The position numbers were made by a program, and so were the translations under genes. From Thermoplasmata archaeon (lineage in GTDB: Archaea; Thermoplasmatota; E2; UBA202; JdFR-43), in NCBI GenBank assembly GCA_021157745.1, contig JAGGWA010000132.1, forward strand, positions 1 to 19,721: a DNA stretch of 19,721 nucleotides, in the 5' to 3' direction. Of this stretch, positions 6,500 through 13,514 are shown one piece after another (position 1 is the stretch's first letter; every line of letters begins with the position of its first letter). Under the pieces are notes generated by a model. That model ran no database searches. It was not told the origin of the DNA and saw only the letters and a list, made by a program, of their open reading frames with translations.

Positions 6500-7414
6500 A
6501 TGCAATTGTACATTCATTTCCTCGGGACTGGCGGATCCTGGCCTACTGTTCAAAGGAATGTTTCTGCAGTGGCTATAAAAAGAGGTGGCGAGGTAATTCT
6601 ATTTGATTGCGGTGAGGGAACGCAACGGCAATTTCAGCGTTCAAAGCTAAGCTATATGCAGATAAGCAAAATTTTCATAACCCATTTCCATGGAGATCAT
6701 TTTCTGGGATTGCCTGGCTTTATTCAAACATTGCAGCTCAATGACAGACAGCAACCCTTGCACATATATGGACCGAGAGGAATGAAGAGCATTGTTGAAA
6801 TTGTAACAAGGTTAGGCTACTTCAAGCCGTCTTATCCAATATACGCCCATGAGCTTAAACCCGGAGATGAAATAAAATTCGATGGATATAAAATAAAGGT
6901 TGCGGAAGCATGCCATAATGTTCCGGCTTTAGCATATGCTCTGGAAGAAGATGAAAGGCCGGGCAGATTCAATAAGCAGAAGGCTTTGGAGCTTGGTATT
7001 CCAGAAGGTCCGTTGTTTAGAAAATTGCAGAATGGCTTTGCGGTAGAGATAAATGGAAAACTCATAACACCAGATATGGTTCTTGGAGAGCCACGTCCAG
7101 GAAGAAAAATTACGATAACGGGTGATACCATGCCGTGCGAGAGTATAATAAAGCTTGCCACCAGAAGCGATGTTTTGATTCACGATGCAACCTTCGATTC
7201 AAGCCTTGAAGATAAAGCAAAGGAATATGGACATTCTACTGCAAAGCAGGCTGCAATGGTGGCTAAAGAAGCAGGCGTGGAAAAGCTTTTTCTAACGCAT
7301 ATCAGTCCTCGTTACAAAAATGCGAAATTGCTTGAAGAAGAAGCGAGGGAAGTTTTTCCGAATAGCTATGCAGCATATGATTTTATGGAAATTGAGGTTA
7401 AGTTAAAAAAATAA
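6500..7414 (+). CDS. rnz: Ribonuclease Z (tRNA 3'-end endonuclease)
   Basis: Cuts the 3' trailer from precursor tRNA in the cytosol. This is the short, single-domain form (304 residues, usual 300-320) of the metallo-beta-lactamase fold. The zinc-binding motif is THFHGDHFLGLPG (H62, H64, D66, H67). The further metal ligands are in EACHN (H139), TGDT (D209) and LTHISPRY (H267). The RPGRFN segment at 153-158 lies where tRNase Z carries its PGRF-type insert. The start fits the first strand, LYIHFLGTGGSWPT, at the very N-terminus. The gene seems to have its own promoter. Confidence 0.96.
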   Translation: MQLYIHFLGTGGSWPTVQRNVSAVAIKRGGEVILFDCGEGTQRQFQRSKLSYMQISKIFITHFHGDHFLGLPGFIQTLQLNDRQQPLHIYGPRGMKSIVEIVTRLGYFKPSYPIYAHELKPGDEIKFDGYKIKVAEACHNVPALAYALEEDERPGRFNKQKALELGIPEGPLFRKLQNGFAVEINGKLITPDMVLGEPRPGRKITITGDTMPCESIIKLATRSDVLIHDATFDSSLEDKAKEYGHSTAKQAAMVAKEAGVEKLFLTHISPRYKNAKLLEEEAREVFPNSYAAYDFMEIEVKLKK

Positions 7415-7417
7415 AAA
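7403..7417 (+). promoter_or_regulatory. Possible A/T-rich promoter of the ROK kinase gene
   Basis: TTAAAAAAATAAAAA covers the end of the RNase Z gene, 13-27 bases before the ATG at 7430. It is a weak TATA match, called only because there is no ribosome binding site and the neighbouring genes show the same layout. Confidence 0.3.
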
Positions 7418-7429
7418 TGGTTTAGTCAT

Positions 7430-8194
7430 ATGATTCTTGGCATTGACATTGGCGGAAGTTTTACAGACATGCTACTGTTCGATGGAAAAAGGTTTACTGC
7501 TCACAAAACATTTCCCACGAATATAGAAATTTTGAAAAATGAAATTGAAAGGAGCGAGGCTAAAGCAATTGGCATTGCCATTGCAGCATGGTTGAGGGAA
7601 GGAAAAATATTGCACGCTCCCAATCTCCCATTCAAAGAATTTGATTTAAAGTTGAATGTTCCATATATAATGGAAAATGATGCAAACTGCTTTGCCTATG
7701 CAGCGAGCAAAATTTTTAATGAGAAAAATTTGATTGGCATCACAATAGGAACAGGCATAGGAATGGGAATTGTCATCGAGGAAAAAATATATCATGGCAA
7801 TGGAATAGCTGGCGAGTTAGGACATATTGTTATCGGCGGCGATGAGCCATGCGTATGCGGTGGAAAAGGGCATCTGGAATGCTATTTTTCTGGATGGAGT
7901 ATACGAAAAAGATATGGGAGAGAGGCAAAAGAATTGTTTGAAAAGAATGAATTTCCATATGATGAGAATTTTGATGTTTTTTGTAAAGCTGTTGCTAACG
8001 CTATCCTACTTTTTGATCCTTCCATTGTAGCAATAGGGGGCAGAATCGGAGGAAGGATAGATGAGAAAAAACTTTCCAGAATATATGATTTTCTTCCTTC
8101 TCAATTCAAGCCAAAAATAAAAGTCGTAAAAGATGACTATATGGTGGCTAAAGGAGCAGCTTACCTTGCAATGGAATCATTGAAAAATATTTAA
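7430..8194 (+). CDS. ROK-family sugar kinase
   Basis: An ATP-dependent cytosolic sugar kinase of the ROK family, possibly a glucokinase; the sugar cannot be read from the sequence. It has the phosphate loop LGIDIGGSFTD (6-12), catalytic Asp84 in MENDANC, the second phosphate motif TIGTGIGMG (about 105-113), and the ROK zinc region GELGHI (H132) followed by CVCGGKGHLEC (C141, C143, H148). The third cysteine of the usual CxCGxxGCLE motif is replaced by H148, a change I believe other ROK proteins also show. A C-terminal AIGGRIGG strand-turn and the final helix are present. At 254 residues it is shorter than the usual 290-320, mostly from compact loops between about 25 and 80, with no sign of truncation. 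Confidence 0.93.
   Translation: MILGIDIGGSFTDMLLFDGKRFTAHKTFPTNIEILKNEIERSEAKAIGIAIAAWLREGKILHAPNLPFKEFDLKLNVPYIMENDANCFAYAASKIFNEKNLIGITIGTGIGMGIVIEEKIYHGNGIAGELGHIVIGGDEPCVCGGKGHLECYFSGWSIRKRYGREAKELFEKNEFPYDENFDVFCKAVANAILLFDPSIVAIGGRIGGRIDEKKLSRIYDFLPSQFKPKIKVVKDDYMVAKGAAYLAMESLKNI
8187..8194 (+). promoter_or_regulatory. TATA-like box of the 38-residue membrane peptide gene
   Basis: ATATTTAA lies 20-27 bases before the ATG at 8214 and overlaps the last codons of the ROK gene. The spacing matches the other leaderless starts of the window and supports the small gene being real. Confidence 0.5.
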
Positions 8195-8213
8195 GGGGCG
8201 AGCGTTTAACAAT

Positions 8214-8330
8214 ATGGTTGAAAATTATCCAACTGGTTTGGTATGGTGGGGACCAATATTGGGCATTGTCATCATAATTGTTATAATTATCTTGCTCATT
8301 TTTCTTGTTAAATTTATGAAAAAGAAGTAG
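8214..8330 (+). CDS. Small single-span membrane protein, 38 residues
   Basis: An open frame of 38 codons, easy to miss by length. It begins MVENYPTGLVWWGPI, continues as an unbroken run of about 20 Ile/Val/Leu/Phe residues forming one membrane helix (about residues 14-33), and ends FMKKK, a positive cytosolic tail. Arrangement: short polar N-terminus with two Trp at the interface, one membrane span, lysine cap, so N-out/C-in is likely. It has a TATA-like box at the standard distance, fills the gap between the ROK gene and the convergent zinc-ribbon gene exactly, and stops one base before that gene's stop codon. No family recognised; it could be a small regulator or subunit of a membrane complex. 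Confidence 0.72.
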   Translation: MVENYPTGLVWWGPILGIVIIIVIIILLIFLVKFMKKK

Positions 8331-8723
8331 CTATCTGGCGAGCTGAAATGAATAGCGGGTTGGCATCTCGTTTTTAATGCTCGCCTTATATGAACATAGT
8401 TTGCATTTATAACCTATGACAACTTCTTCCCCAAGCAAAGAATAATTCTTTATTGGTTCAAGCTTTGCTCCACATATGGGACATGCTTTTAGTTTTTTAT
8501 TGCTTGCCTTCATTTTTGCATTTATTTTAATGAAGCCAGAGCGAGCCGCTATTATACGAACCCTGCGCATGCTTATGGTGTAGCTTTCATTCATTTTCTT
8601 TAATTCCTTCATCACAGCTTCCCTTAGCTTCACGAGAGAAGGAAAGCTTTTATTTTTCCTCAAAGCAGAATATATAGCATTTCTTACTTCCTCTTCCTTT
8701 GGCAAGGCATACATTTCAACCAT
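8331..8723 (-). CDS. Archaeal zinc-ribbon protein with N-terminal helical domain
   Basis: Family not named with confidence. Residues 1-65 are helical and basic (EEEVRNAIYSALRKNKSF, then SMRRVRIIAARSGF), perhaps a winged-helix-like nucleic-acid binder. Residues about 80-115 form a four-cysteine zinc ribbon, ACPICGAKLEPI and YKCKLCSYKA, with C82/C85 and C107/C110. A transcription- or translation-related role is only an inference. The start at 8723 overlaps the end of the PAC2 gene by eight bases; an ATG three codons further in (8714) would avoid overlap and is preceded by a weak GGTTGA. Co-transcription with PAC2 is very likely. Confidence 0.85.
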   Translation of the reverse strand: MVEMYALPKEEEVRNAIYSALRKNKSFPSLVKLREAVMKELKKMNESYTISMRRVRIIAARSGFIKINAKMKASNKKLKACPICGAKLEPIKNYSLLGEEVVIGYKCKLCSYKASIKNEMPTRYSFQLAR

Positions 8724-9468
8724 ACATCATTGGCTCAGTATACATCGCTTTGCTCGGCTTCGCCTTGTTCATCTGCGCCTTTATCTGCGCCTCTATCTGC
8801 TCCGCCTCCTTATAAAGGGGCTCGGGATCAATTTTTATATCTGGCAACATTTTGTTCACGACTTCCAGAACTTTTGCAGCAGCTTTGGCATCTGGATAAT
8901 CAGCATGTGTCCCAGCAAGCAGGCAGGCGACATTGAAATTGCGGCGCCTTCCTTCGTAAAGGAGTATGCCAGAAAGCCCGCTCACCATTCCTTCCTCCAT
9001 AACTTTTATTCCATATTTCTCGAGCATTTTTCTTGCATCTTCAGTACTTGCAACACCCATCAAAGGCGTTTCATCCTCTTTCTTTTCCAGATTGAAGCCC
9101 TCTATGCATACAACAGAATTGCAATTGTTTTCCTTACACCAGTCTATTATTTTATTTGCTATTGGACGCAATGTGGTAAAGTGGGGGACAAATTCAGAAA
9201 GCATGACAACGAGGCGCTCATATTTCCCATTTGGCCCGCATTTCTTTTCCTCTCCATAGAGGCGTATTGGAGGCAATGGCTCTCCATTTGATATTATGCT
9301 CATGGGCGGGAAATAATCGGAAAGGAAAGCAGCTATCAACTTGAGCTTTAGGCTATAGACGATGAAACGAGTTGCAATGGTGCCAATTAAGCCAACTGTG
9401 GGAAATCCGGTTATCATCAGAGCATTTGAAAGCCTCATTTTCTGATATTCATATAACTCTATATCCAT
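8716..9468 (-). CDS. PAC2-family protein (proteasome assembly chaperone-like)
   Basis: Archaeal member of the PAC2 family, related to chaperones that help build the 20S proteasome; a direct chaperone role in this organism is inferred. The N-terminus carries the family segment LMITGFPTVGLIGTIATRFI, followed by IAAFLSDYFPPMSII, a central EFVPHFTTLRPIANKII and EGFNLEKKEDETP, and a later GMVSGLSGILLYEG and LLAGTHADYPDAKAA. The C-terminus adds a charged helix (about 215-250) with repeated EAQIKAQM-like residues. The open frame reaches a TTG at 9477; I chose the ATG at 9468 because a TATA box lies 20-27 bases before it. It heads a two-gene operon and diverges from the RNase P gene. Confidence 0.92.
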   Translation of the reverse strand: MDIELYEYQKMRLSNALMITGFPTVGLIGTIATRFIVYSLKLKLIAAFLSDYFPPMSIISNGEPLPPIRLYGEEKKCGPNGKYERLVVMLSEFVPHFTTLRPIANKIIDWCKENNCNSVVCIEGFNLEKKEDETPLMGVASTEDARKMLEKYGIKVMEEGMVSGLSGILLYEGRRRNFNVACLLAGTHADYPDAKAAAKVLEVVNKMLPDIKIDPEPLYKEAEQIEAQIKAQMNKAKPSKAMYTEPMMYG

Positions 9469-9487
9469 AATCTTCAATGCATTTTCG

Positions 9488-9495
9488 ATTTATAA
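9488..9495 (-). promoter_or_regulatory. TATA box of the PAC2 operon
   Basis: The minus strand reads TTATAAAT, 20-27 bases before the ATG at 9468. It forms one half of a divergent promoter pair about 80 bases across, shared with the RNase P protein gene. Confidence 0.55.
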
Positions 9496-9518
9496 TGTTT
9501 CTTGCCGCAAGGAAAGAA

Positions 9519-9526
9519 AATATAAG
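9519..9526 (+). promoter_or_regulatory. TATA box of the RNase P protein gene
   Basis: AATATAAG lies 22-29 bases before the GTG at 9548. This supports a leaderless message starting on a GTG codon, because an in-frame stop lies just upstream (9542) and the nearby ATG at 9546 is in another frame. Confidence 0.55.
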
Positions 9527-9547
9527 TATTTCTTTTGCCATTAAAAT

Positions 9548-9880
9548 GTGCATAAAACGGCGAAAAAGATAAGGAAAAAAATTGCAAAGGAAAGAATTGA
9601 AAAGCTTTTCAAAGAAGCTGAGAGAAGGGCAAAAGAAGGAAGGCTTGAGCTCTCAAACAGATATGTTGAGATCGCAAGAAAAATTGCAATGAAATATCTG
9701 GTCAGGATTCCAAAAGATGCGAAAATGAGGTATTGCAGGAAATGCGGTTCATATCTTGTGCCCGGAAAAAATTGTAGAGTTAGGTTGCAAAAACATAAAG
9801 TTGTTGTAACATGCCTAAATTGTGGAAATGTGAGAAGATACCCATACATTAGAGAGATAAAAGAAAGGAGAAAAGTTTAA
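9548..9880 (+). CDS. rnp4: Ribonuclease P protein component 4 (Rpp21/Rpr2 family)
   Basis: Protein subunit of archaeal RNase P, which trims the 5' end of precursor tRNA; in archaea it pairs with Rpp29 on the specificity side of the RNA. The 110-residue protein has the family layout: two basic N-terminal helices (about 1-55, including RYVEIARKIAMKYLVRIP) and a C-terminal zinc ribbon, YCRKCGSYLVPGKNCRVRL (C63, C66) and VVTCLNCGNVRRYPY (C89, C92). The GTG start at 9548 is the only one possible, as a stop lies two codons upstream. With RNase Z 3 kb away, both ends of tRNA maturation are encoded in this window, though not in one operon. Confidence 0.95.
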   Translation: MHKTAKKIRKKIAKERIEKLFKEAERRAKEGRLELSNRYVEIARKIAMKYLVRIPKDAKMRYCRKCGSYLVPGKNCRVRLQKHKVVVTCLNCGNVRRYPYIREIKERRKV

Positions 9881-9883
9881 TAC
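9876..9883 (+). promoter_or_regulatory. TATA-like box of the secreted protein-UDG pair
   Basis: TTTAATAC lies 19-26 bases before the ATG at 9902, overlapping the end of the RNase P gene. The following 9884-9901 is T-rich (TTTTATTTTATAA) and might also end the upstream transcript. Confidence 0.35.
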
Positions 9884-9901
9884 AAATTTTATTTTATAAT
9901 T

Positions 9902-10321
9902 ATGAAAAAGTTGGTTGTAGTTGGCTTAGCAATTTTGCTTCTGCCAATTTTTATGACGCCATCGATAGCTAAAGTGGAAAAGGAGTCATGGGTCAAAATT
10001 GTGCAGCCGCAGAATGGCGTCTACATAGATGGAAAAAAGATTATGAATTCCAGGAATTACATTTTCATCGGCACAGACTTTGTAAATGTGCAGGTGGAAG
10101 CAAGCAGCAATATTTTTGTTGTGTATATTTCGATGAATGATGTCATGAAAAAAGAGATGGTTCAATCAACATGGGATTATGACAAAAGCGACGGCTTTTT
10201 GTACAATTTCACTCATCTGAAAACGGGCATCTATGCCATAGCTGCTGTTGGTGCAGCACTTGATATGGAAGAGCCGATTGCCTTTGACTGGATAATGCCT
10301 GTGATAATAATCCATGCATGA
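9902..10321 (+). CDS. Secreted protein of unknown function, signal peptide and beta domain
   Basis: No family recognised. The first 23 residues form a classical signal peptide (KK, then VVVGLAILLLPIFM, and a TPSIAKV region that fits cleavage after Ala). The mature part is about 115 residues and looks like one small beta domain: WVKIVQPQNGVYIDGKKI, VNVQVEASSNIFVVYISM and TGIYAIAAVGAAL, resembling Ig-like or PKD-like repeats that begin with phrases such as KPxNGxYI. There is no membrane anchor at the C-terminus. It overlaps the uracil-DNA glycosylase start by eight bases, so the two form one transcript despite acting on opposite sides of the membrane. Confidence 0.85.
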   Translation: MKKLVVVGLAILLLPIFMTPSIAKVEKESWVKIVQPQNGVYIDGKKIMNSRNYIFIGTDFVNVQVEASSNIFVVYISMNDVMKKEMVQSTWDYDKSDGFLYNFTHLKTGIYAIAAVGAALDMEEPIAFDWIMPVIIIHA

Positions 10322-10871
10322 TTTAAAGGCAATTGAAGAGAGAATCAAAAATTGCAGAAAGTGCAGATTATGGAAGAGCAGAAAGAATGCTGTTGCTGGA
10401 GAAGGAAATGAAAATGCCAGAATCATGATGATTGGCGAGGCTCCAGGAAAAAAAGAAGATGAGCAAGGTCGTCCCTTTGTTGGGAAAGCAGGGCAACTTT
10501 TGAATGAAATTCTTCATGAGAATGGAATCGAGAGAGAGAGCATATACATAACGAATATTGTAAAGTGTCGTCCTCCCAATAATAGAGATCCATTGCCAGA
10601 TGAAATTAAAGCATGCAGCCCCTATCTGGAAATGCAGATTGAGATAATAAAGCCAGAGATAATCGCCACGCTTGGGAGATTTTCGACGGCGTTTATACTC
10701 TCTCTCTATGGCTTTAAACCTCGCCCAATCTCGGCAATCCATGGAAGGGTTTTTTCATCCCCTCTGAATGGCATTAAAATAGTTCCATTGTATCATCCCG
10801 CCGCCTGCATATACAATCCTGCCCTAAAAGATGTTTTTAAAAAGGATGTAGAAATGTTAGCAAAATTATAG
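10314..10871 (+). CDS. udg: Uracil-DNA glycosylase, family 4 (iron-sulfur)
   Basis: Removes uracil from DNA as the first step of base excision repair. At 185 residues it has family-4 hallmarks: active-site GEAPG (41-45), the TNIVKCRPPNNRDP segment (80-93), and the late HPAA motif in PLYHPAACI (H161-A164), where family 4 has HPS/HPA. Four cysteines hold a 4Fe-4S cluster: C14 and C17 in NCRKCRLW, C85 in KCRPP, and C101 in ACSPYL. The ATG at 10314 lies eight bases inside the preceding gene, with GTGAT at 10301-10305 as a plausible ribosome binding site. The early C-x2-C position is standard for the family, so the start is good. Confidence 0.95.
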   Translation: MHDLKAIEERIKNCRKCRLWKSRKNAVAGEGNENARIMMIGEAPGKKEDEQGRPFVGKAGQLLNEILHENGIERESIYITNIVKCRPPNNRDPLPDEIKACSPYLEMQIEIIKPEIIATLGRFSTAFILSLYGFKPRPISAIHGRVFSSPLNGIKIVPLYHPAACIYNPALKDVFKKDVEMLAKL

Positions 10872-10897
10872 CAATTTGTTTGTAAATAATATAAAGA

Positions 10898-10905
10898 TAT
10901 AAATA
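10898..10905 (+). promoter_or_regulatory. TATA box of the secretion ATPase operon
   Basis: TATAAATA lies 22-29 bases before the ATG at 10927, an ideal archaeal spacing. The 55-base gap before the ATPase holds nothing else than A/T-rich promoter sequence. Confidence 0.65.
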
Positions 10906-10926
10906 CCCAAAAAATTTAATAAATTA

Positions 10927-12669
10927 ATGAAAAAATTGATGAAGGAGGAGGAAAGAGAAGAAAAAAGGAGAGCATCATTTTTGATAAGGAAACATGGCGT
11001 GGATGAGCTTTTCGCCATAAGAAAAAAAATACTGGATGAATTGAGAAACATTCAGGAAATGGAAGAAAAATTCAGAGCTAAGGAGATTTTATCCAAAATA
11101 AAAAGGGGAGAAGATACGGAGAAATTGTTTGAGGAATACAAGGAAATGGTTGATTTATCCCCTCCTTCAAATGAAAATATAGAGGTTATTGAAGTTCATC
11201 CTGTTACAAAGCCATTTTCATATGTCAGGATTTTATATGATAGTGAAAATCACGAGCATATATATGAAGTGCTGGAGCCGACTCTTTCAATGGAAGAGAG
11301 AAAGCTTTTGGATTTTTTGAAGGACACGCTCATAAAAACAATGGACATTGAGCTAACAGAATTTAATGAAGATGAGGCAAGAGAATATTTGAGGAAAAAT
11401 GTTGATAGAATATTGAAGGATTATGGCGTGGCAGTGGATGACATAACCCATGAAAAAATAATGTATTACATAATAAGGGATTTTCTTGGATATGGAAAAA
11501 TAGATGTTTTAATGCGAGATCCAATGATTGAAGATATTTCATGCGATGCAGCTGGAGTGCCAATATTCATATATCATAGAAATTATGAGTCCATAAAAAC
11601 AAATGTTATGTTTCATGATGATGATGAGCTTGATTCCTTTGTTATTCAACTTGCCCAAAAATGTGGCCGTCACATTTCAATAGCCCGCCCATTGCTTGAT
11701 GCGACGATGCCGGATGGCTCGAGATTGCAGGCTTCTTTATCAAGGGAAGTTTCCGCCATGGGCTCCAATTTCACAATAAGAAGATTTAGAGAAGAGCCTT
11801 TCACGCCTACGCATTTAGCAGAATATGGAACAATCTCGCCTGAAGTTGCAGCATATTTCTGGATGGCCATCGAGCATGGAGCTTCTGCAATAATAGCAGG
11901 AGGAACCGCTTCTGGAAAAACAACAACACTGAATGCATTGAGCCTTTTCATTCCACCTCAGATGAAAATAATATCAATAGAAGATACAAGAGAGATTAAC
12001 TTACCACATCCAAACTGGATTGCCTCCGTAACAAGAGAGACGACTGCTGAGGCAGAGGAAAGCAGAATAGGAATGTTTGAATTGCTTAAGGCTGCTTTGA
12101 GACAGCGTCCAGAATACATACTTGTAGGAGAAATTAGAGGTGAAGAAGCAGTCGTTTTATTCCAGGCAATGGCAACAGGACATACTGTATATTCGACAAT
12201 GCACGCTGATTCAATTTTTTCAGTTGTTCATAGGCTCGAAGGAGATCCCATAAACATTCCCCGCATACAGCTTCAAGCTCTGGATATCGTTGTCATACAG
12301 GGCTTGATGAGAATAGGCAGAAGGAGAGTTAGAAGGATAAAGGAAATTGTTGAAGTCGTCGGGCTTGATCCAACAACGGATGACATTTTAACAAACGAAG
12401 TCTTCAGATGGAATCCAAGGAAAGATAGTTTTGAATATTTTGGAAAAGGACGTGTTATGGACAGAATAGCTGAATATCGTAATTGGACAGATAAAGAATT
12501 GAATGAGGAATTTAATAACAGGGTTGAGGTAATAAAATGGATGATAAAAAATAAAATAGAGCATTATGTTGATGTTGGGAATGTTATAGCGGGCTATTAT
12601 AAAGATCCTGAAAAGGTTTTGCAGAAGGTAAGAGAAAATGCTGACAAAATACCAGAGCCTGTGCTATAA
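10927..12669 (+). CDS. Type IV pilus/archaellum-type assembly ATPase (FlaI/GspE/TadA family)
   Basis: Cytosolic hexameric motor ATPase that powers the assembly of a type IV pilus-like filament or secretion device. Walker A is GGTASGKT (325-332), the Asp-rich box follows at IEDTREINLPHP, Walker B is ILVGEIRGEE (398-407), and the His box is GHTVYSTMHAD (418-428). The 580-residue length fits archaeal family members. The first 75 residues form a charged, coiled-coil-like region (MKEEEREEKRRA and further), followed by the N-terminal domain with DFLGYGKIDVLMRDPMIED at about 190. It starts from a TATA box without leader. It overlaps the next gene by 32 bases, so the ATPase and membrane platform are made together. 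Which filament it builds cannot be told from the sequence. Confidence 0.94.
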   Translation: MKKLMKEEEREEKRRASFLIRKHGVDELFAIRKKILDELRNIQEMEEKFRAKEILSKIKRGEDTEKLFEEYKEMVDLSPPSNENIEVIEVHPVTKPFSYVRILYDSENHEHIYEVLEPTLSMEERKLLDFLKDTLIKTMDIELTEFNEDEAREYLRKNVDRILKDYGVAVDDITHEKIMYYIIRDFLGYGKIDVLMRDPMIEDISCDAAGVPIFIYHRNYESIKTNVMFHDDDELDSFVIQLAQKCGRHISIARPLLDATMPDGSRLQASLSREVSAMGSNFTIRRFREEPFTPTHLAEYGTISPEVAAYFWMAIEHGASAIIAGGTASGKTTTLNALSLFIPPQMKIISIEDTREINLPHPNWIASVTRETTAEAEESRIGMFELLKAALRQRPEYILVGEIRGEEAVVLFQAMATGHTVYSTMHADSIFSVVHRLEGDPINIPRIQLQALDIVVIQGLMRIGRRRVRRIKEIVEVVGLDPTTDDILTNEVFRWNPRKDSFEYFGKGRVMDRIAEYRNWTDKELNEEFNNRVEVIKWMIKNKIEHYVDVGNVIAGYYKDPEKVLQKVRENADKIPEPVL

Positions 12670-13513
12670 AGTATTCGGCAGGCGGGCAGCCAAGTCTACT
12701 CAGATTGAATATATAAAGAGGAGTTTGGAAAAAGCCTTTATGGAGGTTAGGCCAGAAGCATATATTTCATTTGCATGGATGAATGCGATAATGGGCGCCA
12801 TAGCGGGTGTGATTTTAATTTTTCTTTATCCCTTGCTCTCCACCATTGGAATTTCTCTTCCTCCAAAAATACTCGCGATTTTAATTCCATCTCCACTGCT
12901 TTTGGCAGCGATGGCATATTTCATTACCCTAATGATTCCAGAAACGAAAGCGAATTCAAGAAAGAAAGATATAGAAAATAAATTACCATATGCCTTGAAT
13001 TTCATAGCTGCTTTATCAACAGCTGGAATCACCCCAGCATTAATATTTAAAGCTCTGGGAGAGCAAAAGGTTTATGGAGAAGTTAGCAAGGAAGCAGCCT
13101 GGATTTATCGTGACATAGCCATTTTTAGCATCGATATCATAACCGCTTTGAGAAATGCTGTTAAAAGAACGCCTTCAATAAGATTTCAGGAATTTTTACA
13201 GGGGGCGATAACTACAATAACATCCGGCGGCAATCTTAAAAATTATTTTTTGGCGAAAGCGGAAGAATACATGCGTGAAAACAGAAGATTGCAAAAAGAG
13301 TTTTTGGATACACTCGGCGTGCTCGCAGAAAGCTATGTTACTGTTGTTGTCGCAGGTCCCTTATTTTTGATCATAATCCTTTCAATAATGACGCTTATAG
13401 GCGGCGGAGGCGCCAGCTCTACAATAATTTTGTATCTTATTGCTTTTGTAGTGCTTCCCGTCTCTCACCTGGGATTTGCTCTGGCAATAAGTTCGATGGC
13501 TCCGGAGGTGTAA
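12638..13513 (+). CDS. Type II/IV secretion membrane platform protein, TadC/FlaJ-type (T2SSF), short form
   Basis: Inner-platform protein of the pilus-like machine, expected to bind the ATPase. It has the FlaJ/TadC start MLTKYQSLCYKVFGRRAAK, two membrane spans (about 48-70 and 78-101), then a cytosolic T2SSF helical domain (about 102-228, with NKLPYALNFIAALSTAGITP and ITSGGNLKNYFLAKAEEYM), and two further spans (about 231-255 and 260-286). At 291 residues it is the minimal family form with a single domain. It starts 32 bases before the end of the ATPase gene. The preceding AAGGTAAG (from 12624) is only a weak ribosome binding site. It carries GGAGGTG just before its stop, for the next gene. 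Confidence 0.9.
   Translation: MLTKYQSLCYKVFGRRAAKSTQIEYIKRSLEKAFMEVRPEAYISFAWMNAIMGAIAGVILIFLYPLLSTIGISLPPKILAILIPSPLLLAAMAYFITLMIPETKANSRKKDIENKLPYALNFIAALSTAGITPALIFKALGEQKVYGEVSKEAAWIYRDIAIFSIDIITALRNAVKRTPSIRFQEFLQGAITTITSGGNLKNYFLAKAEEYMRENRRLQKEFLDTLGVLAESYVTVVVAGPLFLIIILSIMTLIGGGGASSTIILYLIAFVVLPVSHLGFALAISSMAPEV
13504..13510 (+). promoter_or_regulatory. Strong ribosome binding site for the second platform gene
   Basis: GGAGGTG, four bases before the ATG at 13515, is encoded by the final codons of the preceding gene. It is the strongest Shine-Dalgarno match of the window and contrasts with the leaderless first genes. Confidence 0.75.
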
Positions 13514-13514
13514 A

